In this document: positions 1 through 5,822 of the stretch, in pieces
Layout of the letters: each line of letters begins with the position of its first letter
Position numbering within the stretch: the stretch's first letter is position 1
NCBI GenBank assembly: GCA_028718045.1
Contig: JAQUMQ010000005.1
Location: forward strand, 1 to 20,153
Length of the DNA stretch: 20,153 nucleotides
Origin: Actinomycetota bacterium
GTDB lineage: Bacteria; Actinomycetota; Humimicrobiia; Humimicrobiales; Humimicrobiaceae
Direction: 5' to 3'
Program-made: the position numbers and the translations under genes
Notes under the pieces: model-generated
Told to the model about the DNA's origin: nothing
Databases searched by the model: none
Seen by the model: only the letters and a program-made list of their open reading frames with translations

Positions 1-1
1 A

Positions 2-589
2 GAAAAACTTATTGAAAAAGTAGCTGAAATAAACATGCCAACCAAATGGGGCGATTTCAGAGCAGTCACTTATAAATCGCTTCTGGATAATGAAACTCAT
101 ATGGCCTTTATAAAGGGAGATGTCAAAGATAAAAAAGATGTGCTTGTAAGAGTTCATTCCCAATGCTTGACCGGAGATACTTTCGGATCAAAAAGATGTG
201 ACTGTGGCGAGCAGCTCGATAATGCCTTCGATATGATAAACGAAAAAGGCAGTGGCGTATTATTGTACATGGCTCAGGAAGGCAGGGGTATAGGATTGTG
301 CAATAAAATGAAAGCTTATGAGCTCCAAGATAAAGGTTTTGATACCGTCGAAGCTAACCTAAAGCTTGGTTTTGATGCCGATTTAAGAGACTATGGGATA
401 GGTGCGCAAATACTGTCTGATTTGGGGCTTTCTTCCATACACTTGATGACAAACAACCCAAGAAAAATAGTTGGTCTTGAAGGATATGGATTACATGTCA
501 CAAAAAGAATACCCATAAAAATAATTCCCAATAAAAGCAATGAAAGGTATTTGAATACGAAAAAAACAAAGCTGGAGCATATGCTTTAG
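2..589 (+). CDS. ribBA: GTP cyclohydrolase II domain, C-terminal part of RibBA (5' partial)
   Basis: The reading frame is open to the left edge, so this is the 3' end of a longer gene; 195 residues are visible. It opens GTP and releases formate and pyrophosphate, the first step of riboflavin synthesis. The zinc site reads QCLTGDTFGSKRCDCGEQL, with Cys at fragment residues 55, 66 and 68, and is followed by the YMAQEGRGIGL and TNNPRKI motifs of the family. The upstream residues VAEINMPTKWGDFRA match the linker between the DHBP-synthase and cyclohydrolase halves of bifunctional RibBA, which is why a fusion is inferred; the first half lies outside the window. It ends in TAG, with a backup in-frame TGA 12 codons later. 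ribH follows after 86 bp, so one riboflavin operon is likely. Confidence 0.95.
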   Translation, partial: EKLIEKVAEINMPTKWGDFRAVTYKSLLDNETHMAFIKGDVKDKKDVLVRVHSQCLTGDTFGSKRCDCGEQLDNAFDMINEKGSGVLLYMAQEGRGIGLCNKMKAYELQDKGFDTVEANLKLGFDADLRDYGIGAQILSDLGLSSIHLMTNNPRKIVGLEGYGLHVTKRIPIKIIPNKSNERYLNTKKTKLEHML

Positions 590-675
590 GTTGTTATATG
601 CAAACAATTCGTCATCCATTCATGACAATGATAGCAAAAGAAAGGTTTTGAAAAAACTATAAAAGGAGTAACAAA

Positions 676-1140
676 ATGCACAAATATGAAGGCAAGCTTA
701 TAGCTTCGGGAATGAAGTTCGGAATTGTAATATCCAGATACAACGATTTTATCACAACAAAACTTCTTGAAGGCGCAATTGATTGTTTAAGCAGACATGG
801 TTGTGAAGATAAAGATATATCGATTTCATGGGTCCCCGGAGTTTTCGAAATTCCATCCGCACTAAAAATTATGGCTGAATCCAAAAAATACGATGCCATT
901 ATTTGTCTTGGCGCCGTGATAAAAGGCGAGACAAGCCATAACGAATATATTGCAAACGAAGCAATAAAAGGCACCGCAAAAATTAGCTTGGATTTCAACC
1001 TACCGGTTGCTTTTGGAGTCATAACTCCAGATACGCTCGAACAGGCAATTGAAAGAGCCGGAGCAAGGCAGGGAAATAAAGGCTGGCAAGCAGCACTTAC
1101 GGCAATCGAAATGGCAAACTTGTTTAAAGCTCTTAAATAA
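676..1140 (+). CDS. ribH: 6,7-dimethyl-8-ribityllumazine synthase
   Basis: A 154-residue protein of normal family length. It condenses 5-amino-6-ribitylamino-uracil with 3,4-dihydroxy-2-butanone 4-phosphate, the penultimate step of riboflavin synthesis; family members are cytoplasmic and usually form pentamers or icosahedral 60-mers. Visible motifs are SRYNDFIT near residue 20, the WVPGVFEIP strand (52-60), GAVIKGETSHNEY (79-91) with catalytic His88, and ERAGARQGNKGW near the C-terminus. The start is set by AAAGGAG, about 8 bases before the ATG. It follows ribBA, as expected for the last enzyme of a ribD-ribE-ribBA-ribH operon. No convincing intrinsic terminator is visible after it. Confidence 0.97.
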   Translation: MHKYEGKLIASGMKFGIVISRYNDFITTKLLEGAIDCLSRHGCEDKDISISWVPGVFEIPSALKIMAESKKYDAIICLGAVIKGETSHNEYIANEAIKGTAKISLDFNLPVAFGVITPDTLEQAIERAGARQGNKGWQAALTAIEMANLFKALK

Positions 1141-1273
1141 ACCGGATTAAATAAATCAGATAAAATATTCCTTAATTTTCGGAGGCGAAACAAAAAAATC
1201 GCAGAGTATTTCATTTAGTGCCACAAAAAATTCGGAGCACGAACGAATATCTTATATCTGGTCATAACTTAAA

Positions 1274-1406
1274 TATACTCTTAAAGGTATAATGTAGCTT
1301 TTAATATTTAATGTTTATACCTTATAAGGTATAAACAGCTATTAATTATACTCTTAAAGGTATAATGAAATTTTTAATATTGACTATTTATACCTTATAA
1401 GGTATA
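1274..1406. promoter_or_regulatory. Four HipB-type operators in a 73-bp duplicated array
   Basis: Four 18-bp palindromes share TATAC-N8-GTATA: 1274-1291 and 1347-1364 (TATACTCTTAAAGGTATA), and 1316-1333 and 1389-1406 (TATACCTTATAAGGTATA). The second extends to a perfect 24-bp palindrome (1313-1336) and the fourth to 20 bp (1388-1407). Start-to-start spacings are 42, 31 and 42 bp, close to 4, 3 and 4 helical turns, so all sites should lie on one DNA face. Sites 1-2 and 3-4 form a 73-bp tandem duplication. The geometry equals that known for Escherichia coli HipB (TATCC-N8-GGATA). Inferred role: cooperative autorepression of hipBST by the adjacent HTH protein. Sites 1 and 3 also contain TATAAT (1288-1293 and 1361-1366). 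Confidence 0.85.
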
Positions 1407-1408
1407 AG
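1380..1408 (+). promoter_or_regulatory. hipB promoter with an operator in the spacer
   Basis: TTGACT (1380-1385), a 17-bp spacer and TATAAG (1403-1408) make a near-consensus sigma-70-type promoter. The fourth operator (1389-1406) fills the spacer and runs into the -10, so repressor binding should exclude polymerase. A start 6-8 bases after the -10 falls at about 1415-1417, on the hipB ATG. This predicts a leaderless transcript and explains the missing ribosome-binding site. In the upstream copy of the duplication the -35 position reads TTTAAT, so only this copy looks like a good promoter. Confidence 0.7.
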
Positions 1409-1416
1409 ATAATAAT

Positions 1417-1629
1417 ATGAAAGAAAAAAATACAATTAGTGAATTTATAAAAAAAGAAAGAAAAGCAGCAAAACTGACCCAGAAAGAACTTGCTCTCAAA
1501 GCAGGCGTGGGTCTCAGATTTATAAGAGATTTAGAGCAGGGCAAAACAACTCTTCGCACAGATACTTTAAGTAAAGTTTTAAAATTATTTGGTAAAATGA
1601 TAGGCCCTGTTGATATGCCTGAGGAATGA
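1417..1629 (+). CDS. hipB: HipB-like helix-turn-helix antitoxin/repressor
   Basis: A 70-residue protein that is almost entirely one XRE/Cro-type helix-turn-helix domain: ISEFIKKERKAAKLTQKELA, then the recognition segment GVGLRFIRDLEQGKTTLRTDTL and a short C-terminal helix. By family knowledge it dimerises on the palindromes just upstream and represses its own operon. The start is the ATG at 1417. It has no proper Shine-Dalgarno (an AAGG inside the last operator is 14 bases away), which fits leaderless translation. Its last codons contain the GAGGAA ribosome-binding site of hipS, so the genes are translationally linked. In the HipBST system of E. coli O127 the small HipS protein, not HipB alone, is the main antitoxin. 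Confidence 0.9.
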   Translation: MKEKNTISEFIKKERKAAKLTQKELALKAGVGLRFIRDLEQGKTTLRTDTLSKVLKLFGKMIGPVDMPEE

Positions 1630-1633
1630 ATAT

Positions 1634-1966
1634 ATGACTGACAGTGCTGTTGTATATTATCGCAACAAGACGGCCGGCTTACTGAAAAAAACACGAAACG
1701 GCTATGAATTTTCATATAATCCAAACTACATAAAGGATAAAAATTCAAAACCGATAAGCTTATCGATGCCTTTATCGGAAAAAAAATACTTTTCTGTAAG
1801 ATTATTCCCCTTTTTCGATAATTTGCTGCCCGAAGGCCGGCTGCTTGAATTGACTATTTCAAGGCTGAAAATCGATAAAAATGATAAATTTGATTTGCTG
1901 CTTCATGTGGGTAATGATACCGTGGGGGCAGTCAGGATCGAGCCTTCGAAAGAGGTTGAAAAATGA
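1634..1966 (+). CDS. hipS: HipS-like small antitoxin (HipA N-terminal subdomain)
   Basis: A 110-residue protein matching the N-terminal 'couple_hipA' region of HipA: SAVVYYRNKTAGLLKKT, a FSYNPNYI strand, SKPISLSMPL, then FFDNLLPEGRLLELTISRL and LLLHVGNDTVGAVRIEP. In ordinary HipA this is fused to the kinase; here it is a separate gene, the defining mark of HipBST loci. The start is the ATG at 1634, because GAGGAA (1621-1626) sits 7 bases before it; an in-frame ATG at 1610 lies inside hipB and has no such site. Known role in E. coli O127: HipS binds and neutralises HipT. The stop codon overlaps the hipT start (ATGA). Confidence 0.87.
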   Translation: MTDSAVVYYRNKTAGLLKKTRNGYEFSYNPNYIKDKNSKPISLSMPLSEKKYFSVRLFPFFDNLLPEGRLLELTISRLKIDKNDKFDLLLHVGNDTVGAVRIEPSKEVEK

Positions 1967-2886
1967 ATAAATGTTTATGCTGCCGGAAAACAACAGCAGA
2001 CGGATCATATTATCATAAAAGCTGTCTCAAAAAATTATTCGGATCAGAAAAACCGCCCGTAATTAAATTTGACACTGCCGATCTTGTTTCCGAAATAAGC
2101 AAAAATGCAGGCAAGATGTCTATTTCGGGAGTTCAGATAAAAGCTTCGGTAATTTTAAATAAGAAGAGTAATATTATTGAAATTGTTCAATCGGGTGGAA
2201 CTCATATTTTGAAACCCGAACCTTTCGAATATCCGGAGCTTCCCCAGAACGAGAACCTGTTCATGAATATTGCAGAGGTTTTGGGAATGGAAGTGCCCCC
2301 GCATGGTCTTTTTGACATGCCTGACAAGAAAAAATGCTACATAATTAAAAGATTTGACAGGAGCTTTGCCGGAGAAAAAACACACGTCGAAGATATGGCT
2401 CAATTACTTGAAATGCCCCCGGATTCAAAATATGAATCATCTATTGAAAAGGTCGGAAGGATGATCAGAAAAGTATCAAAAAGACCTTTTCTTGATTTGA
2501 TTAATTTCTACGAGAGAGTCGTCTTTTGCTTTCTGATCGGAAACGGCGACATGCATCTCAAAAACTGGTCGGTGATATTACCTGAGGATGGGAATATCCG
2601 ATTATCGCCATGCTATGATTTAATATCTTCGAAATTATATCTATCACATGAAGACGAAACTGCTCTTGCTATAAACGGAAAAAGAAATAACCTTAAAATC
2701 TCCGATTTCGAAGAGCTGGCAAATTTCCTGGAAATAGATGGGAAAGCTACCCTGAATTCACTGAACAAATTAAAAAGCGCAAAAGAAACAATAATAAGAA
2801 TACTGGACGATGAGTTAAGTCCGGAGAGAATAAAAAAACTGAAAGAAATAATTTCAGACAGATATAAAAGACTTTCCGAAGCATGA
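1963..2886 (+). CDS. hipT: HipT-like serine/threonine kinase toxin
   Basis: A 307-residue HipA-fold kinase without the N-terminal subdomain. The known HipT target is tryptophanyl-tRNA synthetase; the target here is not shown by sequence. Visible in order: a CxxC...HxxC knuckle (Cys4, Cys7, His18, Cys21) that may bind zinc; KMSISGVQIK with Ser53-Ile-Ser55, matching the autophosphorylation motif of HipT; ILKP with ATP-binding Lys84; YIIKRFDR; GNGDMHLKN with catalytic Asp196 and Asn201; and CYDL with metal-binding Asp219. All key kinase residues are present, so it should be active. The ATG overlaps the hipS stop and has AGAGG 7 bases upstream, which supports true separate genes rather than a frameshifted hipA. 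It ends 11 bp before a repeat element. Confidence 0.9.
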   Translation: MNKCLCCRKTTADGSYYHKSCLKKLFGSEKPPVIKFDTADLVSEISKNAGKMSISGVQIKASVILNKKSNIIEIVQSGGTHILKPEPFEYPELPQNENLFMNIAEVLGMEVPPHGLFDMPDKKKCYIIKRFDRSFAGEKTHVEDMAQLLEMPPDSKYESSIEKVGRMIRKVSKRPFLDLINFYERVVFCFLIGNGDMHLKNWSVILPEDGNIRLSPCYDLISSKLYLSHEDETALAINGKRNNLKISDFEELANFLEIDGKATLNSLNKLKSAKETIIRILDDELSPERIKKLKEIISDRYKRLSEA

Positions 2887-2897
2887 ACTTTTAAAAG

Positions 2898-2941
2898 AGT
2901 GCCTGAACAAATTTAGCACTTCTAATTTAATATCCTTATTA
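2898..2941 (+). repeat. 44-bp direct repeat, copy A
   Basis: Matches copy B (3300-3343) at 40 of 44 positions by eye; the copies are 402 bp apart in the same orientation. The shared core GCACTTCTAATTTAATATCC is identical. An internal AGTGC...GCACT arm pair could form a short hairpin, much weaker than that of copy B because the flanking A-rich left arm is missing here. Confidence 0.8.
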
Positions 2942-3042
2942 GATGAGGGTGGCTTCCTAAACCAAACTATTTAACGAAATTTTATAATTTATTTTATAAT
3001 TTATATAGCCTGGACTTTGTGCCGGCATGTCATAATATTTCC

Positions 3043-3182
3043 CGATTTCAGCACTCTTACCTAGATTTAAGATTAAATCCAGAAATTTATGGCACTACAT
3101 TTTGACTATGAATATCGCCAGCTATTTTTGTGCTTAAATTTTAAGTTAATGGAGTAATACTTAGAGAAAAGTGCTGAAGTCG
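3043..3182. repeat. Short segment bounded by 16-bp inverted repeats
   Basis: CGATTTCAGCACTCTT at 3043-3058 is matched by the reverse complement of AAAAGTGCTGAAGTCG at 3167-3182, 14 of 16 positions. The 140-bp segment codes for nothing. The arrangement resembles a MITE-like element, but no clear target-site duplication is visible and no transposase lies nearby, so the call is tentative. Confidence 0.4.
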
Positions 3183-3240
3183 AAAGATTAATATATTAAA
3201 AAAAATCTTATGTCAAGTTTTTAAAACCAATTGTCAGTAA

Positions 3241-3285
3241 AAAAAGAAAGATCCGGCCAAAGGTCCTGATTGGATATTTCTTTTT
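3241..3285. terminator. Hairpin, possible bidirectional terminator
   Basis: AAAAAGAAAGATCC (3241-3254) pairs with GGATATTTCTTTTT (3272-3285) with one mismatch, giving a long stem with an A-rich left and a T-rich right flank. The loop holds GGCC and GGTCC, which may add internal pairing. The form suits termination in either direction for the converging hipT and corrinoid-gene transcripts. Confidence 0.5.
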
Positions 3286-3287
3286 CC

Positions 3288-3330
3288 AAAAAAATTAGAA
3301 GTGCCTAAGCAAATTAAGCACTTCTAATTT
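3288..3330 (-). terminator. Rho-independent terminator of the corrinoid-protein gene
   Basis: Perfect 13-bp arms AAATTAGAAGTGC (3292-3304) and GCACTTCTAATTT (3318-3330) enclose a 13-nt loop. On the minus strand the stem is followed by a T run (A's at 3288-3294 on the plus strand), as in an intrinsic terminator. It begins about 40 bp after the corrinoid gene stop. The right part belongs to direct-repeat copy B. Confidence 0.7.
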
Positions 3331-3343
3331 AATATCCCTATTA
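3300..3343 (+). repeat. 44-bp direct repeat, copy B
   Basis: Second copy of the repeat at 2898-2941 (40 of 44 identical). Its left half supplies part of the stem of the minus-strand terminator, so the repeat may have spread as a terminator-associated intergenic element. Confidence 0.8.
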
Positions 3344-3369
3344 ATCGATAATCAGATTTTAAAAACAAG

Positions 3370-4005
3370 TTATTTTCTTAGAAGTTCTTCTGAGATATCT
3401 ACTGCCGATGAAGCATCGGGAGCATAACCGTCGGCTCCGATACTATCCGCATATTCTTGTGTCACCGGTGCACCACCGATAATCACTTTGATCTCTTTGG
3501 TAACCGAATCTTTTCTAAGAGCTTCTATTACCTCTTTCATTGATGGCATGGTAGTCGTAAGCAAAGCCGAAAGACCTACGATATCGGCATTGTTGTTTTT
3601 TGCGGCTTCCACAAACTTATCGGCAGGAATATCCACGCCGATATCGACTACCGTAAATCCGGCACCTTCAAGCATCATGGAAACCAGATTTTTCCCAATG
3701 TCATGCAAGTCTCCTTGAACCGTTCCGATAACCGCGATACCTTTTGTCGGTGCTCCGGATTCTGTCAGAAGCGGTTTTAAGATATCCATTGCTGCATGCA
3801 TAGCTCTTGCCGCAATCAAAACTTCGGGAATATACATTTCATTTGCCTTAAACTTTTTTCCCACAACATTCATTCCGGCAATCAAGCCTTCGCTTAAAAT
3901 ATCCCCTGCCGGTATCTTTTTGCCTACCAAATCCTGGGTTATTTCCTTGCTCTTGACATTGTCACCCTTAAGGATTGCATCGGCAAGATCCTGGTACTTT
4001 GCCAT
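3370..4005 (-). CDS. Methyltransferase-type corrinoid protein (MtbC/MttC-like)
   Basis: A 211-residue protein with a helical N-terminal cap domain (about 1-85) and a cobalamin-binding Rossmann-like domain (about 88-211). The cobalt-ligand motif DxHxxG is present as D99-L-H101-D-I-G104, followed by GLSALLTTTM and IIGGAPVTQEYADSIGADGYAPDA, typical of the B12 fold. Such proteins carry a methyl group on cobalt between a substrate-specific methyltransferase (methylamines, methanol, glycine betaine or methoxy aromatics) and a second methyltransferase making methyl-tetrahydrofolate or methyl-CoM. The substrate cannot be told from this protein alone, and no partner methyltransferase or reactivating ATPase is in the window. 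The ATG has AAAGGAG about 6 bases upstream. Confidence 0.93.
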   Translation of the reverse strand: MAKYQDLADAILKGDNVKSKEITQDLVGKKIPAGDILSEGLIAGMNVVGKKFKANEMYIPEVLIAARAMHAAMDILKPLLTESGAPTKGIAVIGTVQGDLHDIGKNLVSMMLEGAGFTVVDIGVDIPADKFVEAAKNNNADIVGLSALLTTTMPSMKEVIEALRKDSVTKEIKVIIGGAPVTQEYADSIGADGYAPDASSAVDISEELLRK

Positions 4006-4105
4006 TTTTTCTCCTTTTCTTATTAATTGCTATTATAGCTTGGATAATAATAACAGAAATAAACCAAAAAACAAAAAGTTTCAAAAAAACAAAGTTCAAA
4101 AAAAG

Positions 4106-4135
4106 TTGGACTCTATTATTTTTGTATTGTATACT
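4106..4135 (+). promoter_or_regulatory. Promoter of the uracil-DNA-glycosylase-like gene
   Basis: TTGGAC (4106-4111), an 18-bp spacer and TATACT (4130-4135). The predicted start at about 4142 lies 3 bases before the chosen ATG at 4145, so the mRNA would be leaderless or nearly so, in agreement with the lack of a Shine-Dalgarno. Confidence 0.6.
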
Positions 4136-4144
4136 TTTTATGAG

Positions 4145-4780
4145 ATGCAAAATAGCTGTAGAAAAAGTTTCGATGAGTTAAATAAAGAAGTACTTGAGTG
4201 TAAAAAGTGCGGGGATTTAATCGAGTTAAGAAAGAACCCTGTTCCTGGTGTCGGTGCCTTAAACGCAAGAATAATAATAGTAAGTGATTATCCCAGAAAA
4301 GACGGTGCCGAAATTACCGGGATTCCTTTTACAAACGACGAGTCCGGTTTGCTAATCAGAAAGATTATAGAAGATTCATCCCTTTCTCTTGAAAATGATA
4401 TCTATCTGACATATCTGGTTAAGTGCACGCCAAAGAAGAAGGTGTCTACCCGTGAGGGTGAAAAAATAAGCAATTTCGCCCCCAAAAAAATTCACAAGGA
4501 AAATTGCGTACCTTACCTTATAAAAGAAATCACCATTTCAACTCCGCATTTATTAATCTCGCTTGGGCTTGACACGACAAAATTTATTTTGAAATATTTT
4601 TTCTCTATAAACAAAAAATTCGAAAATATGGATGACCTTCATATGAAAATTTTTAAAAATCCTTCTTTTAAACTTGTTCCATTTTATCAACCGGACGATG
4701 TTACAATCCACAAAAAAATCACCATGGAAAAATACATCGGTGATTTCGAAACTCTGTCCAAATTATTAAAAGTTGTATAA
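4145..4780 (+). CDS. 4Fe-4S uracil-DNA glycosylase-like protein (family 4), altered active site
   Basis: 211 residues from the ATG at 4145; the frame is open further upstream, but that part overlaps the divergent gene and the promoter. The fold signature of family 4 uracil-DNA glycosylases is present, with the four cluster cysteines Cys19, Cys22, Cys94 (LVKCTP) and Cys121 (NCVPYL), and PVPGVGALNARIIIV leading into motif A. Usual catalytic motifs are changed: GEAPG reads SDYPR (47-51), the PFVGRAG region reads PFTNDESG, YITNVVKC reads YLTYLVKC, and the C-terminal HP(S/A) motif reads QPDD. It is therefore either a divergent glycosylase or an inactive relative that still binds DNA. It converges with the 3D-domain gene, with only 3 bp between the stops. 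Confidence 0.75.
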   Translation: MQNSCRKSFDELNKEVLECKKCGDLIELRKNPVPGVGALNARIIIVSDYPRKDGAEITGIPFTNDESGLLIRKIIEDSSLSLENDIYLTYLVKCTPKKKVSTREGEKISNFAPKKIHKENCVPYLIKEITISTPHLLISLGLDTTKFILKYFFSINKKFENMDDLHMKIFKNPSFKLVPFYQPDDVTIHKKITMEKYIGDFETLSKLLKVV

Positions 4781-4797
4781 AAATTATTTTTGTACAA
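4773..4797. terminator. Palindrome covering both convergent stop codons
   Basis: TTGTATAAAAAT (4773-4784) and ATTTTTGTACAA (4786-4797) are complementary apart from one T/G pair. The palindrome includes the stop codons of both converging genes. It contains a U run for each direction but few G-C pairs, so it would be a weak bidirectional terminator at best. Confidence 0.35.
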
Positions 4798-5782
4798 GAT
4801 ATACCTTTATTTTTCTTCTTCCGTACCTATAACACTCTTCAAGACTATCGAAAACAAGATCTATCCTGTTCCCTTTAATCCATCCTCCCGTATCTGCTGC
4901 CAAAGCCTCTCCATACCCTGGTATATATAGTTTTGTGCCTAACGGAATTATTTTAGGATCAACAGCAACAATACCTTTTTTGGTGCGGAGCCCTATTGCT
5001 GTTATGCTATTGCCGTTTATCCCTCCTCCGCCACTGAAATATGCAGTTGCAACCATATCCCATTCACCGACCAAAACCAATCCTGGCGGTTGAATTTGGT
5101 TTATTCTTTGTTTGATTTCGGCAAGCAAATTCATAAATTTGGATTTCTCGCTTTTTACTTGGGAAAGCAGATTTTTCTTTTCTTCCAAATATACAGTAAG
5201 CGTATCCTTTTCTTTTACAATTTGATCTTTCAGCTCGGATATCCTTTTTTTTGTATCTTCGGATTTTCTGAAAGTCATCTCATATATTTCCTTTTCGTTT
5301 TTTAATTCCTCCAAAAGGGAATTATTTTCTCTGATCATACGCCTGTAAATATAAAGTACGGTAGCGATTTCATTTAAACTCCTGGCACTTATAATAAGCT
5401 TTGCAGCATTATCGCTGCCATATTTATAAGCTTTTACTGCACTTTCCTGTATTTTTGCTTTTATGGCACTCATATTTTTTTCAAGTTGTGTTGATTTTAC
5501 ATATAAATCTTCAAGCTCAACTTCAAAATTATCCAGTTTTTCCTGGTAATTTCGTATTTCCCTTTCCTTTTGTGCAATTTGAGTTTCCGCGGCTACGACT
5601 TCTTCCAACAAATTTTGCTCGTCCGTACTTAATTTGGATATATTGTTTGCAAGCTCTTGTAAAGTTGCCGCTTCGACTGGTGCCGGTATTAAAAAAAAGA
5701 ATCCTTGAGTTAACGAAATTACAAGAAAAAATATGATAATACTTTTAAAAACAAAAACATTAAGTTTTGATTTATAAGTCAT
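4784..5782 (-). CDS. Exported coiled-coil protein with C-terminal 3D domain
   Basis: 332 residues. A hydrophobic N-terminal signal segment (about 12-38, ending PVEAATLQ) predicts export. Residues about 40-232 are a long charged coiled coil, like the N-terminal region of PcsB- or CwlO-type wall hydrolases. The C-terminus (about 243-331) is a 3D (double-psi beta-barrel) domain: MVATAYFSGGGG, GIVAVDPKIIPLGTKLYI, AADTGG and NRIDLVF, with the three defining aspartates Asp275, Asp297 and Asp308 all present. In this family, related to MltA and to Rpf/Sps proteins, the domain cleaves peptidoglycan glycan strands, so a muralytic role outside the membrane is inferred. The start at 5782 has no Shine-Dalgarno. 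It follows the DUF1287 gene by 40 bp, likely in one transcript. Confidence 0.88.
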   Translation of the reverse strand: MTYKSKLNVFVFKSIIIFFLVISLTQGFFFLIPAPVEAATLQELANNISKLSTDEQNLLEEVVAAETQIAQKEREIRNYQEKLDNFEVELEDLYVKSTQLEKNMSAIKAKIQESAVKAYKYGSDNAAKLIISARSLNEIATVLYIYRRMIRENNSLLEELKNEKEIYEMTFRKSEDTKKRISELKDQIVKEKDTLTVYLEEKKNLLSQVKSEKSKFMNLLAEIKQRINQIQPPGLVLVGEWDMVATAYFSGGGGINGNSITAIGLRTKKGIVAVDPKIIPLGTKLYIPGYGEALAADTGGWIKGNRIDLVFDSLEECYRYGRRKIKVYLVQK

Positions 5783-5822
5783 CGCTGTTTATTTTTTATA
5801 ATTTAAAGAAACATGTGGCAAT

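Larger units (their letters stand above)
2887..3369. other. Gene-free, repeat-rich intergenic stretch
   Basis: No coding region is supported in these 483 bp between the convergent hipT and corrinoid-protein genes. It holds a 44-bp direct repeat at its two ends, a 16-bp inverted repeat (3043-3058 with 3167-3182), a tandem 12-mer TTTTATAATTTA near 2980-3003, a small palindrome GATTTAAGATTAAATC (3064-3079) and two terminator-like hairpins near the right end. The words GTGC and GCAC recur throughout. It may be the edge of the acquired hipBST module or a remnant of a small non-autonomous element. Confidence 0.6.

Noticed and set aside
657..1214. 185-codon minus-strand ORF opposite ribH
   Set aside because: It is longer than ribH but lies antisense to a clear lumazine synthase with a ribosome-binding site, and its translation matches no recognisable family.
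1274..1406. CRISPR-like repeat array
   Set aside because: The repeats are palindromic operators of two alternating types, only four units, with unequal spacings and AT-rich non-unique spacers in front of a repressor gene.
1634..2886. hipA broken by a frameshift
   Set aside because: Both parts have their own ribosome-binding site and a clean ATGA overlap, and the split falls exactly where known HipBST loci are split.
3920..4144. Upstream extension of the glycosylase-like ORF
   Set aside because: The extension overlaps the corrinoid gene and its promoter region, is low-complexity, and the family homology begins after ATG 4145.
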